A stretch of 34,047 nucleotides of DNA from a virus: the IMG/VR virus record IMGVR_UViG_3300017727_000064, positions 1 through 34,047 of that record, one strand, 5' to 3'. How positions within the stretch are numbered: position 1 is the stretch's first letter; each line of letters starts with the position of its first letter. The notes below the pieces were generated by a model. The model was given only the letters and a program-made list of their open reading frames with translations. It made no database searches and was not told the DNA's origin. The translations under genes were made by a program, and so were the position numbers. This document shows, in pieces, positions 7,501 to 15,368 of the stretch.

Positions 7501-10500
7501 AAACTCTACAGGAGCATTAGCTGTATAATTAAAAGACTTACCATTTACACCAACTCCTTTTAACATTAAGTCATTAACATATGGTAATAAACCTTGAAAG
7601 TAATTATTTAAAGCACCATCAACATACAGATCGTAGTTACCCTGTAGCATTCTGTTAAATAAAAATTTACCTAAATCACTAGCTGGTTGAGTATGTTCTT
7701 CAACCGGTTTTAAGCCTGTATAATTAGTAAACATTATAGGTGAAAATGTTCTCATCATGTGACCTTGGTAAGCGCTTGTAGAAGAAAGCATAGCTGCTAC
7801 AAAAGGAGCATTACTAATATCATCTTGTATTAACTTATTTAAAACATCTAGTACTTGTTTAAATCCTTTCTCTTTATCTTTTTGTTGCTGCTCAAACTCT
7901 TCAGTACCAAATTTTTCATTAAGCTTTACATAGCTTGCTCGCTTTAAACCTGGTATTATTTTACTAGCAAATTTTATTCCGTCTTCTTGTATTCGATCTA
8001 AAAACGCAGCAACTTGTTTAGAATTTAAAAATGCAAAGTTACCAGCGTAATCTCTTTCACCGGTTTTATTACCATCTAAATCTTTAACAGATAATGTTTT
8101 ACCAGTGAAAGTTCCAGCTGAATTAATAGTAAAAAATTCTTTAGGTACTAATGGCGCTAACACATTAGCTAACCATAACCTGTAAGCTTCTCTACCTTCA
8201 AAGCTTTTCATATTGATTGGATCTAGTCCATTAGCTTTTAATATTTGATTCCAATTTTTCTGCTCTGCAAGAAGTTGTTCTCCAGTACTAGCAGTAAATA
8301 GTTTTCTAGCTTTATCTAGTTTTCTTTGTTGTGCTTTAGTCATTTTGACTCCTTTAGAAAACATCAACTCTGCTTTACCTTCAGATAACTTACTAGGAAC
8401 TGGCAAACCTTTATCTTGTAATGCCTCTCTAACCTCTTGATTTGTAAGCATACGTTCTGTTTGAGAGACTAAAGCTTTTATTCTAGCGCTAGTATTTCTA
8501 TCTGCTAAGTTCATTTCGCCAGCTGGTGTTATTCCAAAAACTTCTTTAAACAAAGCAGGACTTATATTTTTATTCTTTTCAAAAGCAGATAGACCGGCTT
8601 TACTACCAGTCTTAGACATTTTAACTCTATCAGTCTTAGTATAGAAGTTATCCAATAATACTTTTTGTACACCAGTTGAAGTACCTCCAGGCGTTGATCC
8701 TTCAGGTAACATAGTAATTAAAGCTTCCGCATTTTTATTTATAAACTGCTGAGCATTTCTTACATCATCTTTAGTTAAGTTCCCAGGTTTTGGTTTTATA
8801 CCAAACATTTCTTGTACTTCTTGTAAAGCTATATTTTTTAAAGATTTAAAATCTAAATCTGCAATAGGCAGATTATCTACCTCAGCTCTAACTTTTTTAA
8901 CAGCTTGTTCAACGTCACCACTTAATCTGCTCTTAAGTTTAATAGCTCTTTTAGGTTGTACAACAGGAGTATCATCTGCTTCTTCAACAGCTGCTAATCC
9001 CACTTGCTCTGTAACATCGTCAGTAAACTCTTCACCTAAAACTCTTTTAGATGCTTCAATAGCTCTTGAAGGTAAAAACTTATTTATGTAAGCTGCTAAA
9101 GGTACGCCTGACTCTGGATCATAAGCTCTTATTAAATCTAGTATACCACGCTCACCAGTTTCTATTTCATCAGTAAGTAATTGTCTATCAAAACCAGGAG
9201 CTTCACTTCTACGTTGTACTATTTTATTTGTAATAGGCTTAAACTGTTCTATAATATCAAACGCTGCAGCCTCACCTTGTTCATCATATAATCTTTGAAC
9301 CTCTTCACTAGGTCCTTTAGAAAACTTACCATCAGTTTCATCTTCTGGTGGACCAGCTTGTAGATTAAAATCTTGTACAGAACTTTGAAAACTTTTTATG
9401 TAATTAAAAATATCATCTCCAGTTTTTAATGGAATTAAAAAGCCAGTCTTAGGATTGAACTTGTTAGCTAAGTTTTTAAGCATGTATTTCAAACCTGATA
9501 TTTTACTAAAATCATATTTGCTTAAAACACCAGCTGCAACCATATCTCCAAACAAGTTTAATACTTCTTCAACATCTACACCTTGGTTTTTAATAAGATC
9601 ATCATATTGTTCTTTAGTTATCTCTCCATTGCTTAGTTGAGTTTGTAATTCTCTTACGCTAGAAGTATAAGCTTGTTTTCTACTTAAAAAATTATTATAA
9701 TCCTCTTGAGATATTTTTCCTGTTTCTTTATTTATTTCTAATTGTTTTTCGGCTTGCTCTAATCCTAATTGAGCAGACTCAACAACAACACCATCTTTAA
9801 CTATACCAGCTTTTCTATTTTGTATATGTTGTAACTCATGTATAGGAGCAACAGCAGATAACAAAGCTACATATCTATCTAAAGTTGAGCCTATGCTTCT
9901 ACCAATATTATCTTTATATACTATTATATCTTCTCCTATAAACGTAGCATTTTGATTTTTACCTCTAGCTTCTATTAGCTGTTCTGCTCTATCTCCATAA
10001 AGTTCTCTTAATTCTTCAACAGTTGTTTCGTCAGTAATTTCCGTATACTTTTTATTATTCAACTCTTGCGTTACACCTACAATATTATTGTAAAATTCAA
10101 ATAACCCTTGGTTGTAAGCAGCCATAGCAGGATCAAAAGCATCTTTTTGATCTTCAGTAGCTTTTGTTTTTCTAGTATTTAAAAGCTTTTCTATTTGTGT
10201 ATCTACAGATTTATATCCACTAGTAAATTGTTCTTTTTGTTTTTTTATAGCTTTACTTCCAGCATCTGCTCTACCGCCTAACTCTACTAGGTTATTTATA
10301 TATTCTTTTCTTTGACTTATTAAATCAAATAATTCTATTTGTTGTGGTTCACTTAAGGCACTAATTTTTTCTACGTTTTCTATGTTTCTAAAAGCGGCTC
10401 GTTCTAATATTAAATCTTGTTCAGCTTTTAATATTTTCTTTTCTTTTTTAGATCTTTTAGTACCATCATTTAAAGCTGTTTCTATTTCTATTAACCTGTC

Positions 10501-12921
10501 AAAGTTAGCTTTTTCAAATTGATAATCATTTTTAGTTTTAACATTATCTCCTAGCATAGCATACAAATTGCTACCAACAGTAGGTCCTTGTATAGCTAAA
10601 CTAGTTAAACCAACATTAAAAGCAAACTCAGCGTTTATGCCATCTAGTATAGATTTGTTTTCACCTAGTATGTATATGTCTGAAAGGTTGTTACCTATTT
10701 GAGCCATAGTTTCTTCTGCTAGTTCAATTCCACCAGCATTTATACCTAAGTTTAACCCTTGATACATAGCTTTTTTAAATGCTCTAGATCCTACAGGAGC
10801 AGCTATTCTATTCAAGTTTTTCATATAGCGCAATGTACCTATACGTTCGCTGTACATGTCTACAGATCCAGAAATTAATTGCGATCCTGCTTTTTGAAGT
10901 ATATTAAGATCTTTAACTCTATTAAGTTCTTCTATTTGATTTTTAGTTTCAGCTATTTCAAAAGGACTTAATAAACCAGAGTCTAACTTTTTTTCTAGTT
11001 CTACTATAGCTTTAGGTGCGTTACGTTGTGCAATGTTTATTTCTGAACCTTTTAAACCGTAGCTCATATTAAAAAATATACCTTGAGCAATTTTACTAGC
11101 TCTAGCTTGAGCTACGTTAGCTTTAGCCTGCAATTTAAATCTTTCAGCTCCAGAAGCTTTGTTGATAGATTTTTTACTAGGACTAGACATTTTACCTCCA
11201 GCTCTAGTCATTAAAACTGTAGCAATACTAGGCATACCTTCTGCAAAGCTTTGGCTAAGGTAACCGCTTAAAGCTCCAGCATCCCAAGCATCACTCATTG
11301 AAGGTTTAGGCGCCATTGCTACAGCCATCTCTTGCTGTAAGCTCTCGTTGTAATCTAAAGCTACGCCTTCTACTTTATTTAAAAAACTAGATAAAGCAGT
11401 AGCATCTTCTTCACCTATAGTCTTGTCTATAACCTCACCTACCATTCCTAATGTAGTTCCAACTGTAGATGCTGTAGCTCCTAGAAACGATTGTTCCATA
11501 CTTAAAATAGCTTTATCTAAAGAAGAAAAGTTTTTAGTAGCAAGCTCTAAGCTCAAAGATACATCTCCTAGTTCGTTAGAATCTGCTAGTAAAGAATCAC
11601 GTTCTTTATTCCAAGCTATAATATCTTCAGCTAGCTTTTCTCTTTTATCTAATAAACCACTAGCTTTGTACTCATCAATAACACCATTGTAAGATGTTAA
11701 TAAGTCATTATACTCTTTCTTAATAGACTCAGGAGAATCATTGCTAATTCCATTTTTGTCCATTACATCTAGCTGCCTTTGTATTTCTTCTGCTTGGCTA
11801 TTTAACTCTACAAATTGTTCATTATTATCTAACTCATCTTGCTGCTCCTGTATAGACTTCATTTTTTTTGAAATATCACTAGATCTAAGCTGTATATTTT
11901 TAGCTTGTAAATCCATTAAGCTAGGATTATTAGACAAGTCCATAACACTTTTAAAGTCTAAACCTCCTTCAACTTGATCAGCAAGTAAAGCTGTTAATTT
12001 ATTTCTATCTGTTTGAGTTAAATCTTTATTAGCATGGTAGAACGCGTTAAGTTTGTCTGACTTAACTTTGTTTAGTGTTTGAGTTTTTAATTGATCAGAT
12101 GCTTTATCTATTACACTATCGCTTATTTCTCCAGTTTCTTTGTAGTGTTTTACTTCTTGATAAACTTGATCAGACATCCAAGCAGGCTTTTCATCATCTA
12201 TAAATAACTTGTCTACAGCATTAGTACCCACAAGTCGATCAAGTCTCTCCATTGGTGTTGGAGCATCTGGCAAATTTACCGTTTCTAAATTTAATTTTTC
12301 TCCCTCTGAAGTAGGTTCACTTAAATCTTCTTCTATAAAGTTAGCAAGCAAAGTTTTCTTATATTCTTCGTCAGACTCGTTTATATTAGACAACGTTTGT
12401 CTATACTCTTCTACTAAAGGTTTTAATTTGGCAGCTGTTTCTGGTTCTCTAAACTCAAACTGATCTACTGGACTTAACTTGTCATACCTATCTTGTTCAT
12501 GTTTTATTTCTGCAGCTACTAAAGGATTTTCTAAATCTTGCTGTATTGCGTTTATATTATAAACAGGTTGTACAACTTGATCAGCAACCATTGATATTTC
12601 CTCAGGTGGTAAGAAGCCACTTTCCTCGTCTTTGTTGTCTATAGCTTCAAACATTGTCTTAGCTAAATCCATATCTGGCTCTGGAAGTTTGTCAGCAGCG
12701 GCTGAATTAATACGATCTTCTTTTCCAGGTACTATGTTAAATAAATCTTCCATCATTTGCTCTGAAGATGGAACATTATAATACTCAGATAAACCTTCTC
12801 TAACCTTTTCTAATACGTCAGGATTCTGTATGTCTTGTACAAATTTTTCAAAGTCTGGTAAGCTAAAATGCTGAACAGCTTTATTGTATAAAGATCTTAA
12901 TCGTTGTTCGTTTGGACTCAT
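4507..12921 (-). CDS. giant polyvalent internal/ejection virion protein with zincin-like, sigma-like and HAD phosphatase domains (2804 aa)
   Basis: Multi-domain protein probably carried in the virion and ejected with DNA. In order: helical N terminus (FEKFVQDIQNP); coiled coils about 330-450; weakly hydrophobic region about 480-780; HELQH at 1028-1032, an HExxH zinc-protease-type site, with an EEVLNLFGD helix beyond it; FSKG at 1200; sigma-70 region-2-like segment 1208-1308; FSKG at 1521; EEHTQP segment; HAD phosphatase with DFDDTL 1964-1969, Thr2043, Lys2080 and Asp2099/Asp2100; FSQG at 2128; conserved helical C-terminal region about 2390-2620 like those of phage large polyvalent proteins; Ser/Arg/Lys-rich tail. 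No transglycosylase motif was seen. It overlaps the 545-aa gene by 1 base and the 52-aa gene by 4. The arrangement after two smaller internal proteins mirrors T7 gp14-gp15-gp16 in order. Enzyme activity of each module is unproven. Confidence 0.85.
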   Translation of the reverse strand: MSPNEQRLRSLYNKAVQHFSLPDFEKFVQDIQNPDVLEKVREGLSEYYNVPSSEQMMEDLFNIVPGKEDRINSAAADKLPEPDMDLAKTMFEAIDNKDEESGFLPPEEISMVADQVVQPVYNINAIQQDLENPLVAAEIKHEQDRYDKLSPVDQFEFREPETAAKLKPLVEEYRQTLSNINESDEEYKKTLLANFIEEDLSEPTSEGEKLNLETVNLPDAPTPMERLDRLVGTNAVDKLFIDDEKPAWMSDQVYQEVKHYKETGEISDSVIDKASDQLKTQTLNKVKSDKLNAFYHANKDLTQTDRNKLTALLADQVEGGLDFKSVMDLSNNPSLMDLQAKNIQLRSSDISKKMKSIQEQQDELDNNEQFVELNSQAEEIQRQLDVMDKNGISNDSPESIKKEYNDLLTSYNGVIDEYKASGLLDKREKLAEDIIAWNKERDSLLADSNELGDVSLSLELATKNFSSLDKAILSMEQSFLGATASTVGTTLGMVGEVIDKTIGEEDATALSSFLNKVEGVALDYNESLQQEMAVAMAPKPSMSDAWDAGALSGYLSQSFAEGMPSIATVLMTRAGGKMSSPSKKSINKASGAERFKLQAKANVAQARASKIAQGIFFNMSYGLKGSEINIAQRNAPKAIVELEKKLDSGLLSPFEIAETKNQIEELNRVKDLNILQKAGSQLISGSVDMYSERIGTLRYMKNLNRIAAPVGSRAFKKAMYQGLNLGINAGGIELAEETMAQIGNNLSDIYILGENKSILDGINAEFAFNVGLTSLAIQGPTVGSNLYAMLGDNVKTKNDYQFEKANFDRLIEIETALNDGTKRSKKEKKILKAEQDLILERAAFRNIENVEKISALSEPQQIELFDLISQRKEYINNLVELGGRADAGSKAIKKQKEQFTSGYKSVDTQIEKLLNTRKTKATEDQKDAFDPAMAAYNQGLFEFYNNIVGVTQELNNKKYTEITDETTVEELRELYGDRAEQLIEARGKNQNATFIGEDIIVYKDNIGRSIGSTLDRYVALLSAVAPIHELQHIQNRKAGIVKDGVVVESAQLGLEQAEKQLEINKETGKISQEDYNNFLSRKQAYTSSVRELQTQLSNGEITKEQYDDLIKNQGVDVEEVLNLFGDMVAAGVLSKYDFSKISGLKYMLKNLANKFNPKTGFLIPLKTGDDIFNYIKSFQSSVQDFNLQAGPPEDETDGKFSKGPSEEVQRLYDEQGEAAAFDIIEQFKPITNKIVQRRSEAPGFDRQLLTDEIETGERGILDLIRAYDPESGVPLAAYINKFLPSRAIEASKRVLGEEFTDDVTEQVGLAAVEEADDTPVVQPKRAIKLKSRLSGDVEQAVKKVRAEVDNLPIADLDFKSLKNIALQEVQEMFGIKPKPGNLTKDDVRNAQQFINKNAEALITMLPEGSTPGGTSTGVQKVLLDNFYTKTDRVKMSKTGSKAGLSAFEKNKNISPALFKEVFGITPAGEMNLADRNTSARIKALVSQTERMLTNQEVREALQDKGLPVPSKLSEGKAELMFSKGVKMTKAQQRKLDKARKLFTASTGEQLLAEQKNWNQILKANGLDPINMKSFEGREAYRLWLANVLAPLVPKEFFTINSAGTFTGKTLSVKDLDGNKTGERDYAGNFAFLNSKQVAAFLDRIQEDGIKFASKIIPGLKRASYVKLNEKFGTEEFEQQQKDKEKGFKQVLDVLNKLIQDDISNAPFVAAMLSSTSAYQGHMMRTFSPIMFTNYTGLKPVEEHTQPASDLGKFLFNRMLQGNYDLYVDGALNNYFQGLLPYVNDLMLKGVGVNGKSFNYTANAPVEFAYDILMGTKSIWIRYFNPNVNSQVREDENGKIHKGVDPNILIESNGKSVAENFGINVDENQITPSVISKQQDLLYQILNGDISQEVAKQRLDEFLKTAPGLKASKGINVTDLSYSKVLNVSNDMTSEDVLSKAAGVDEALRLANKLDQPIKKIRVFDFDDTLAQSNSLVFWTKPDGTEGELTAEQFAEQGAQLVEQGAVMDFTDFDIVRDGKRGPLFNLAKKIKDARGNEDLFVLTARSPLSQEAIYEFLKSEGLEFKKENIIGLGNSTGEAKANWLVDKAAEGYNDFYFADDALQNVKAVQDTMSVLDVKSRVQQAKLKFSQGLDQEFDQLITMKKDPMFKKEISKEKGRLLGKDKDSFKFFIPYSAEDLVGLIYPTLAKGPLGNLQMSWYKKHLLDPLAKADGDLRADRLQLINDFKKLKKDLNIPKDLNKSTSIGGFTKEQAVRVYLWYKNGITNIPGVNAEDLKEMTEIIESDPQLIEFAEELLKITKGDGWSEPASGWTAGTLSTDIQQLLNTTKRYKYYEDFNQRIDKIYSEANLNKLEAMYGRKYRDALENMIKRIKTGKNRSSEGTRLSNRILDYINGSNAAIMFLNTRSAVLQTISAINYVNWNFNNPLKAGAAFANQPQYWKDFMTLMNSDYLKDRRQGLRINVTESEIADAAKTAKNKAKGAIAYIMEKGYAPTQFADSFAIAAGGATYYRNRINDLMENSGLDEKQATEQALREWKEISEESQQSSRPDKISQQQSSDYGRLILMFANTPMQYARIQKRSIQDLIAGRGDWKTNVSKIAYYGFVQNLIFNSLQNALFAIGAGDGDDDEDDKKVYRTINGMSDSMLRGLGIGGASASVVKNLLLDIYERSKRSRPEYVDATWKLLQFSPPISSKISKIRGAAYQFDSKKRRQEMIDKGFAIDNPAYLAGAKVVSATTNIPLDRALLKYDNFTGAFEEEKEWWESVAMILGWPEWQLKSEKKQSSRSRSSRTKSSRSSSNRNKSKRR

Positions 12922-14558
12922 TAATATAGAGTTGGTTTATTGTTATTTGATTTGTTTTGATATTGACTATACTTAGATTTAAAATCTAGATATTCTTGAT
13001 CCATCTTTTTAATCTCTCTAATAGCTGTTAAAAGTTGACCTGCTGTTGATACGAAGCCATAATTATCATCATCGCCTATTGACCCATATCCCTGTAACTG
13101 CGCTAGCCTTTTTCTTTCAGCATCAAAATCAACTTCCTCTCCGCTATCAACTCTATTTGTTATATCTTTTATTTCTTTGTCTAAGAACTCTTCATCTTTC
13201 ATTAAAGCTTTGTAAGTCTTTATATCATTAGGGCTATATATAGTAGCAGCAGAAAAACCTTTATCAAAGTCTACTACTTCAGATCCTGCATTTTCAGAGT
13301 CTGTAGGCTCAGTAACTATTTTGTTTTTAGTTAATAGTTTACCAATACCATCAGAATCTACATTATCGTTAAATGCTTTAAGTGCTATAAACTTCTTAGC
13401 TATTTGATCTTGAGTATTTGATAAAGCTGTTTTTTGCTCAAGCGATAAGTTAGCAGGTGCCTCATGCCATGAAGAGTTTTCAAGTTCGTTCATACTAGTT
13501 AAACCCATTGATGACAACCACTCTTGTTCGGTTAAGCCAGAGTCTTCAATTAACCTAGCAGAAATTTCTTGTATAGACATACCATTGCCATTGCTAGCTT
13601 CTGCATTATCAGGAATATCATCTTGAAAAACAGATAACATTCTTTTATCATCTGACATTATAGTTTGTGTCATAGGACTATTTTCCATATCAATTAATAG
13701 CTGTTCTCTTTGCCCAGGTATCATTGTTTGATATTCATATTCGTATCCTTCTGGTATGTTCTCTATAGTTTGACCTGGATTAAAAGGATCTGGACTACCA
13801 GCTCTTAATTTTATAGTTTCAAAATAAGGGCTAGGTCCATCAGGATTACTAGTTTTATCTGCCAATGTAGTTGTTAATTGTGATATGTCTACTTTTTGAT
13901 TAAAAAGACTTTTTCCTTGGTTAGCCATAGCTATTAGCTCATCTCCGTTTAACATAGAAGCATTACCAGTCTTCATATCTTCGCTAAGTGAAAACTCAGC
14001 TTCTCCTTTTACAGCATCATTTGGTTTAAAGAAATATATATTACCACCTCTTTCTGCTATTTGAATATCTCCACCTTGCATAAAAGTACCTAACATATCT
14101 TTGTTCTGCATAGACCCAGTGGAAGATACATTATTATTTTTCAAATTTTCACCATAGCTTGCTGTTTCTTGAGCTATATAACCAAACATAGTTTGAAACT
14201 TAGGAACTAATCCTTTTATTTTAGCTAAAGCCATGTTGCCTTCTTGTCTAGATATTTCACCAGATTGCATTCTATTTTTTACATCAAAGTATTCATCAAC
14301 TTTACCATTCCAAAAACTAACTAAATTATTATCTAACAAAGGATCTCCTGAAGTGCCGAACTTGTTAGCCATGCTATACATGCTCTGCATTTCATTATCT
14401 ACTAATTCTTGTTGCTTTCTAACTTGTTCTTTTTGTTTGATAACATTATTAGTCATTTGCTGAACACCCTGCATCATGGTGTCAGTTATTCGACTAGCTC
14501 CTTTGAGCATTACATCAAATCTTTTATCTACTATTCTTCTTGGGTTTGTATAACTCAT
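12921..14558 (-). CDS. probable internal virion / ejection protein (545 aa)
   Basis: No catalytic motif is recognised. The N-terminal 75 residues (RRIVDKRFDVMLKGASRI, then Gln/Lys-rich helices) form a likely coiled coil, followed by a short-helix region with Met/Gln-rich composition, a central part with several turns of beta (GGNIYFFKPND), a Thr/Asp/Glu-rich region and a final helical segment ending in Asn/Lys repeats. It sits between a small hydrophobic-ended virion protein and the giant polyvalent protein, the place of T7 gp15 in T7-like phages, so an inner-core or ejected protein is the best guess. Its stop overlaps the start of the giant gene as TAATG, suggesting coupled translation and a fixed ratio. 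The start lies 10 bases after the -1 frame stop of the preceding gene, with an A-rich leader and no Shine-Dalgarno. Confidence 0.7.
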   Translation of the reverse strand: MSYTNPRRIVDKRFDVMLKGASRITDTMMQGVQQMTNNVIKQKEQVRKQQELVDNEMQSMYSMANKFGTSGDPLLDNNLVSFWNGKVDEYFDVKNRMQSGEISRQEGNMALAKIKGLVPKFQTMFGYIAQETASYGENLKNNNVSSTGSMQNKDMLGTFMQGGDIQIAERGGNIYFFKPNDAVKGEAEFSLSEDMKTGNASMLNGDELIAMANQGKSLFNQKVDISQLTTTLADKTSNPDGPSPYFETIKLRAGSPDPFNPGQTIENIPEGYEYEYQTMIPGQREQLLIDMENSPMTQTIMSDDKRMLSVFQDDIPDNAEASNGNGMSIQEISARLIEDSGLTEQEWLSSMGLTSMNELENSSWHEAPANLSLEQKTALSNTQDQIAKKFIALKAFNDNVDSDGIGKLLTKNKIVTEPTDSENAGSEVVDFDKGFSAATIYSPNDIKTYKALMKDEEFLDKEIKDITNRVDSGEEVDFDAERKRLAQLQGYGSIGDDDNYGFVSTAGQLLTAIREIKKMDQEYLDFKSKYSQYQNKSNNNKPTLY

Positions 14559-14568
14559 AATATTTTTT

Positions 14569-14664
14569 TTAACTTAAACCGTACATTGGACTATTTGAAT
14601 CAAACTTATCAAATTCATTATCAGCAATAATAGGAGTATTATCCACGCCGCTTCCGGCTACTCC
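14569..14664 (-). other. -1 frame C-terminal extension of the 236-aa protein (31 codons)
   Basis: After a -1 slip at the heptamer 14664-14670, the frame continues for 31 residues to TAA at 14569-14571, starting GVAGSGVDNTPIIADNEF and ending SPMYGLS. It fills the otherwise unexplained gap between the 236-aa stop and the next start. No ATG opens this frame; a GTG at 14646 could start a 25-residue peptide instead. The extended product would be 266 residues. A missing A in the homopolymer of the assembly would give the same fusion without frameshifting. Confidence 0.55.
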
Positions 14665-14681
14665 TTTTTTCCCATTACTCC
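14647..14681 (-). promoter_or_regulatory. candidate programmed -1 ribosomal frameshift signal
   Basis: On the - strand: GGAG (14678-14681), then 7 bases, then the slippery heptamer A AAA AAG in the correct frame (14664-14670), then GAG TAG in zero frame, then a GC-only 4-bp stem GCCG-GAAG-CGGC (14647-14658) starting 5 bases after the heptamer. Heptamer, upstream Shine-Dalgarno-like stimulator and spacer length match the Escherichia coli dnaX type of signal. The stem is short, which is the weakest element. Confidence 0.6.
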
Positions 14682-15368
14682 ACTAGAATAAGCACCTCCA
14701 ACCATTGCGGCTCCACTAGCGATTGAATCGCCTATGCCCATTATAGCTGCAGTTCTAGCTGCTTGTGCGTCCTTGGCGTTTTGCTGTGCATTTTCCATTA
14801 AACCAGCAGCTCTACTCATTTTTTGTTCATGAAAACCAATAGCGTCTTGTTGCTCCATAGCATCTCCTCTTGCTCTAAGTTCATCTACTCTTTGAGCACC
14901 TTGTGCTTTTTGTAAAGCTACGTTAGCTTCACCTTGAGCAGCCATTTTTCTATTTTGAGTTTCTTGAGCTTGTATACTAGCCGCTATACCTCTTTTACTT
15001 TGTAACGCTGCTTGAGCTAAAGCTGTTGCACCACCAGCAGCTTGACCTGTTTCCATCATTACATCTAGACTATTAGCTAAAGCTTGATCAGCTTGTTCAG
15101 CTTCCATTTTAAAAGCCTCTGTAGCCACAGTTAAATTAGCATATGGATTATTTAAATCTTTAAATTGATTTTGCATATTTTCATATGGATTTTTAAACTC
15201 AGGTCTACTAGCTTCAAGATCTGCCAGCATCTGCTCTTGTGTTGATGCTATATCTTCTTGTCTAAACCTTTCTTTCTTAGCTTGATTAGCATTTATACTG
15301 CTAACAGTTACACCTGCGGCTGCTGCTACTCCAGCTGAAATTAATATTGCTCCTGCTATAAAACTCAT
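14658..15368 (-). CDS. internal virion / ejection protein, T7 gp14-like (236 aa in zero frame)
   Basis: It begins with a hydrophobic helix (FIAGAILISAGVAAAAGVTV), has a central Ala/Gln/Glu-rich helical region (NPYENMQNQFKDLNNPY, then a Gly-Gly-Ala turn in ETGQAAGGATALAQAAL and a long coiled coil), and ends with a second glycine-rich hydrophobic stretch (IMGIGDSIASGAAMVGGAYS). Two hydrophobic ends around a coiled coil are usual for small podovirus ejection proteins that enter the host envelope, such as T7 gp14. It starts in an ATGA overlap with the cupin gene. The zero-frame end is GKKE followed by TAG, but a slippery heptamer just before the stop leads into an open -1 frame that would add 31 residues and give a 266-aa form. 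Assignment to the gp14 role is from pattern and position, not residue identity. Confidence 0.75.
   Translation of the reverse strand: MSFIAGAILISAGVAAAAGVTVSSINANQAKKERFRQEDIASTQEQMLADLEASRPEFKNPYENMQNQFKDLNNPYANLTVATEAFKMEAEQADQALANSLDVMMETGQAAGGATALAQAALQSKRGIAASIQAQETQNRKMAAQGEANVALQKAQGAQRVDELRARGDAMEQQDAIGFHEQKMSRAAGLMENAQQNAKDAQAARTAAIMGIGDSIASGAAMVGGAYSSGVMGKKE

Noticed and set aside
11423-12463. Several 78-89-codon + strand frames opposite the giant gene
   Set aside because: Ser/Leu-rich antisense translations of helical, Glu/Lys-rich coding sequence; no leaders or motifs.
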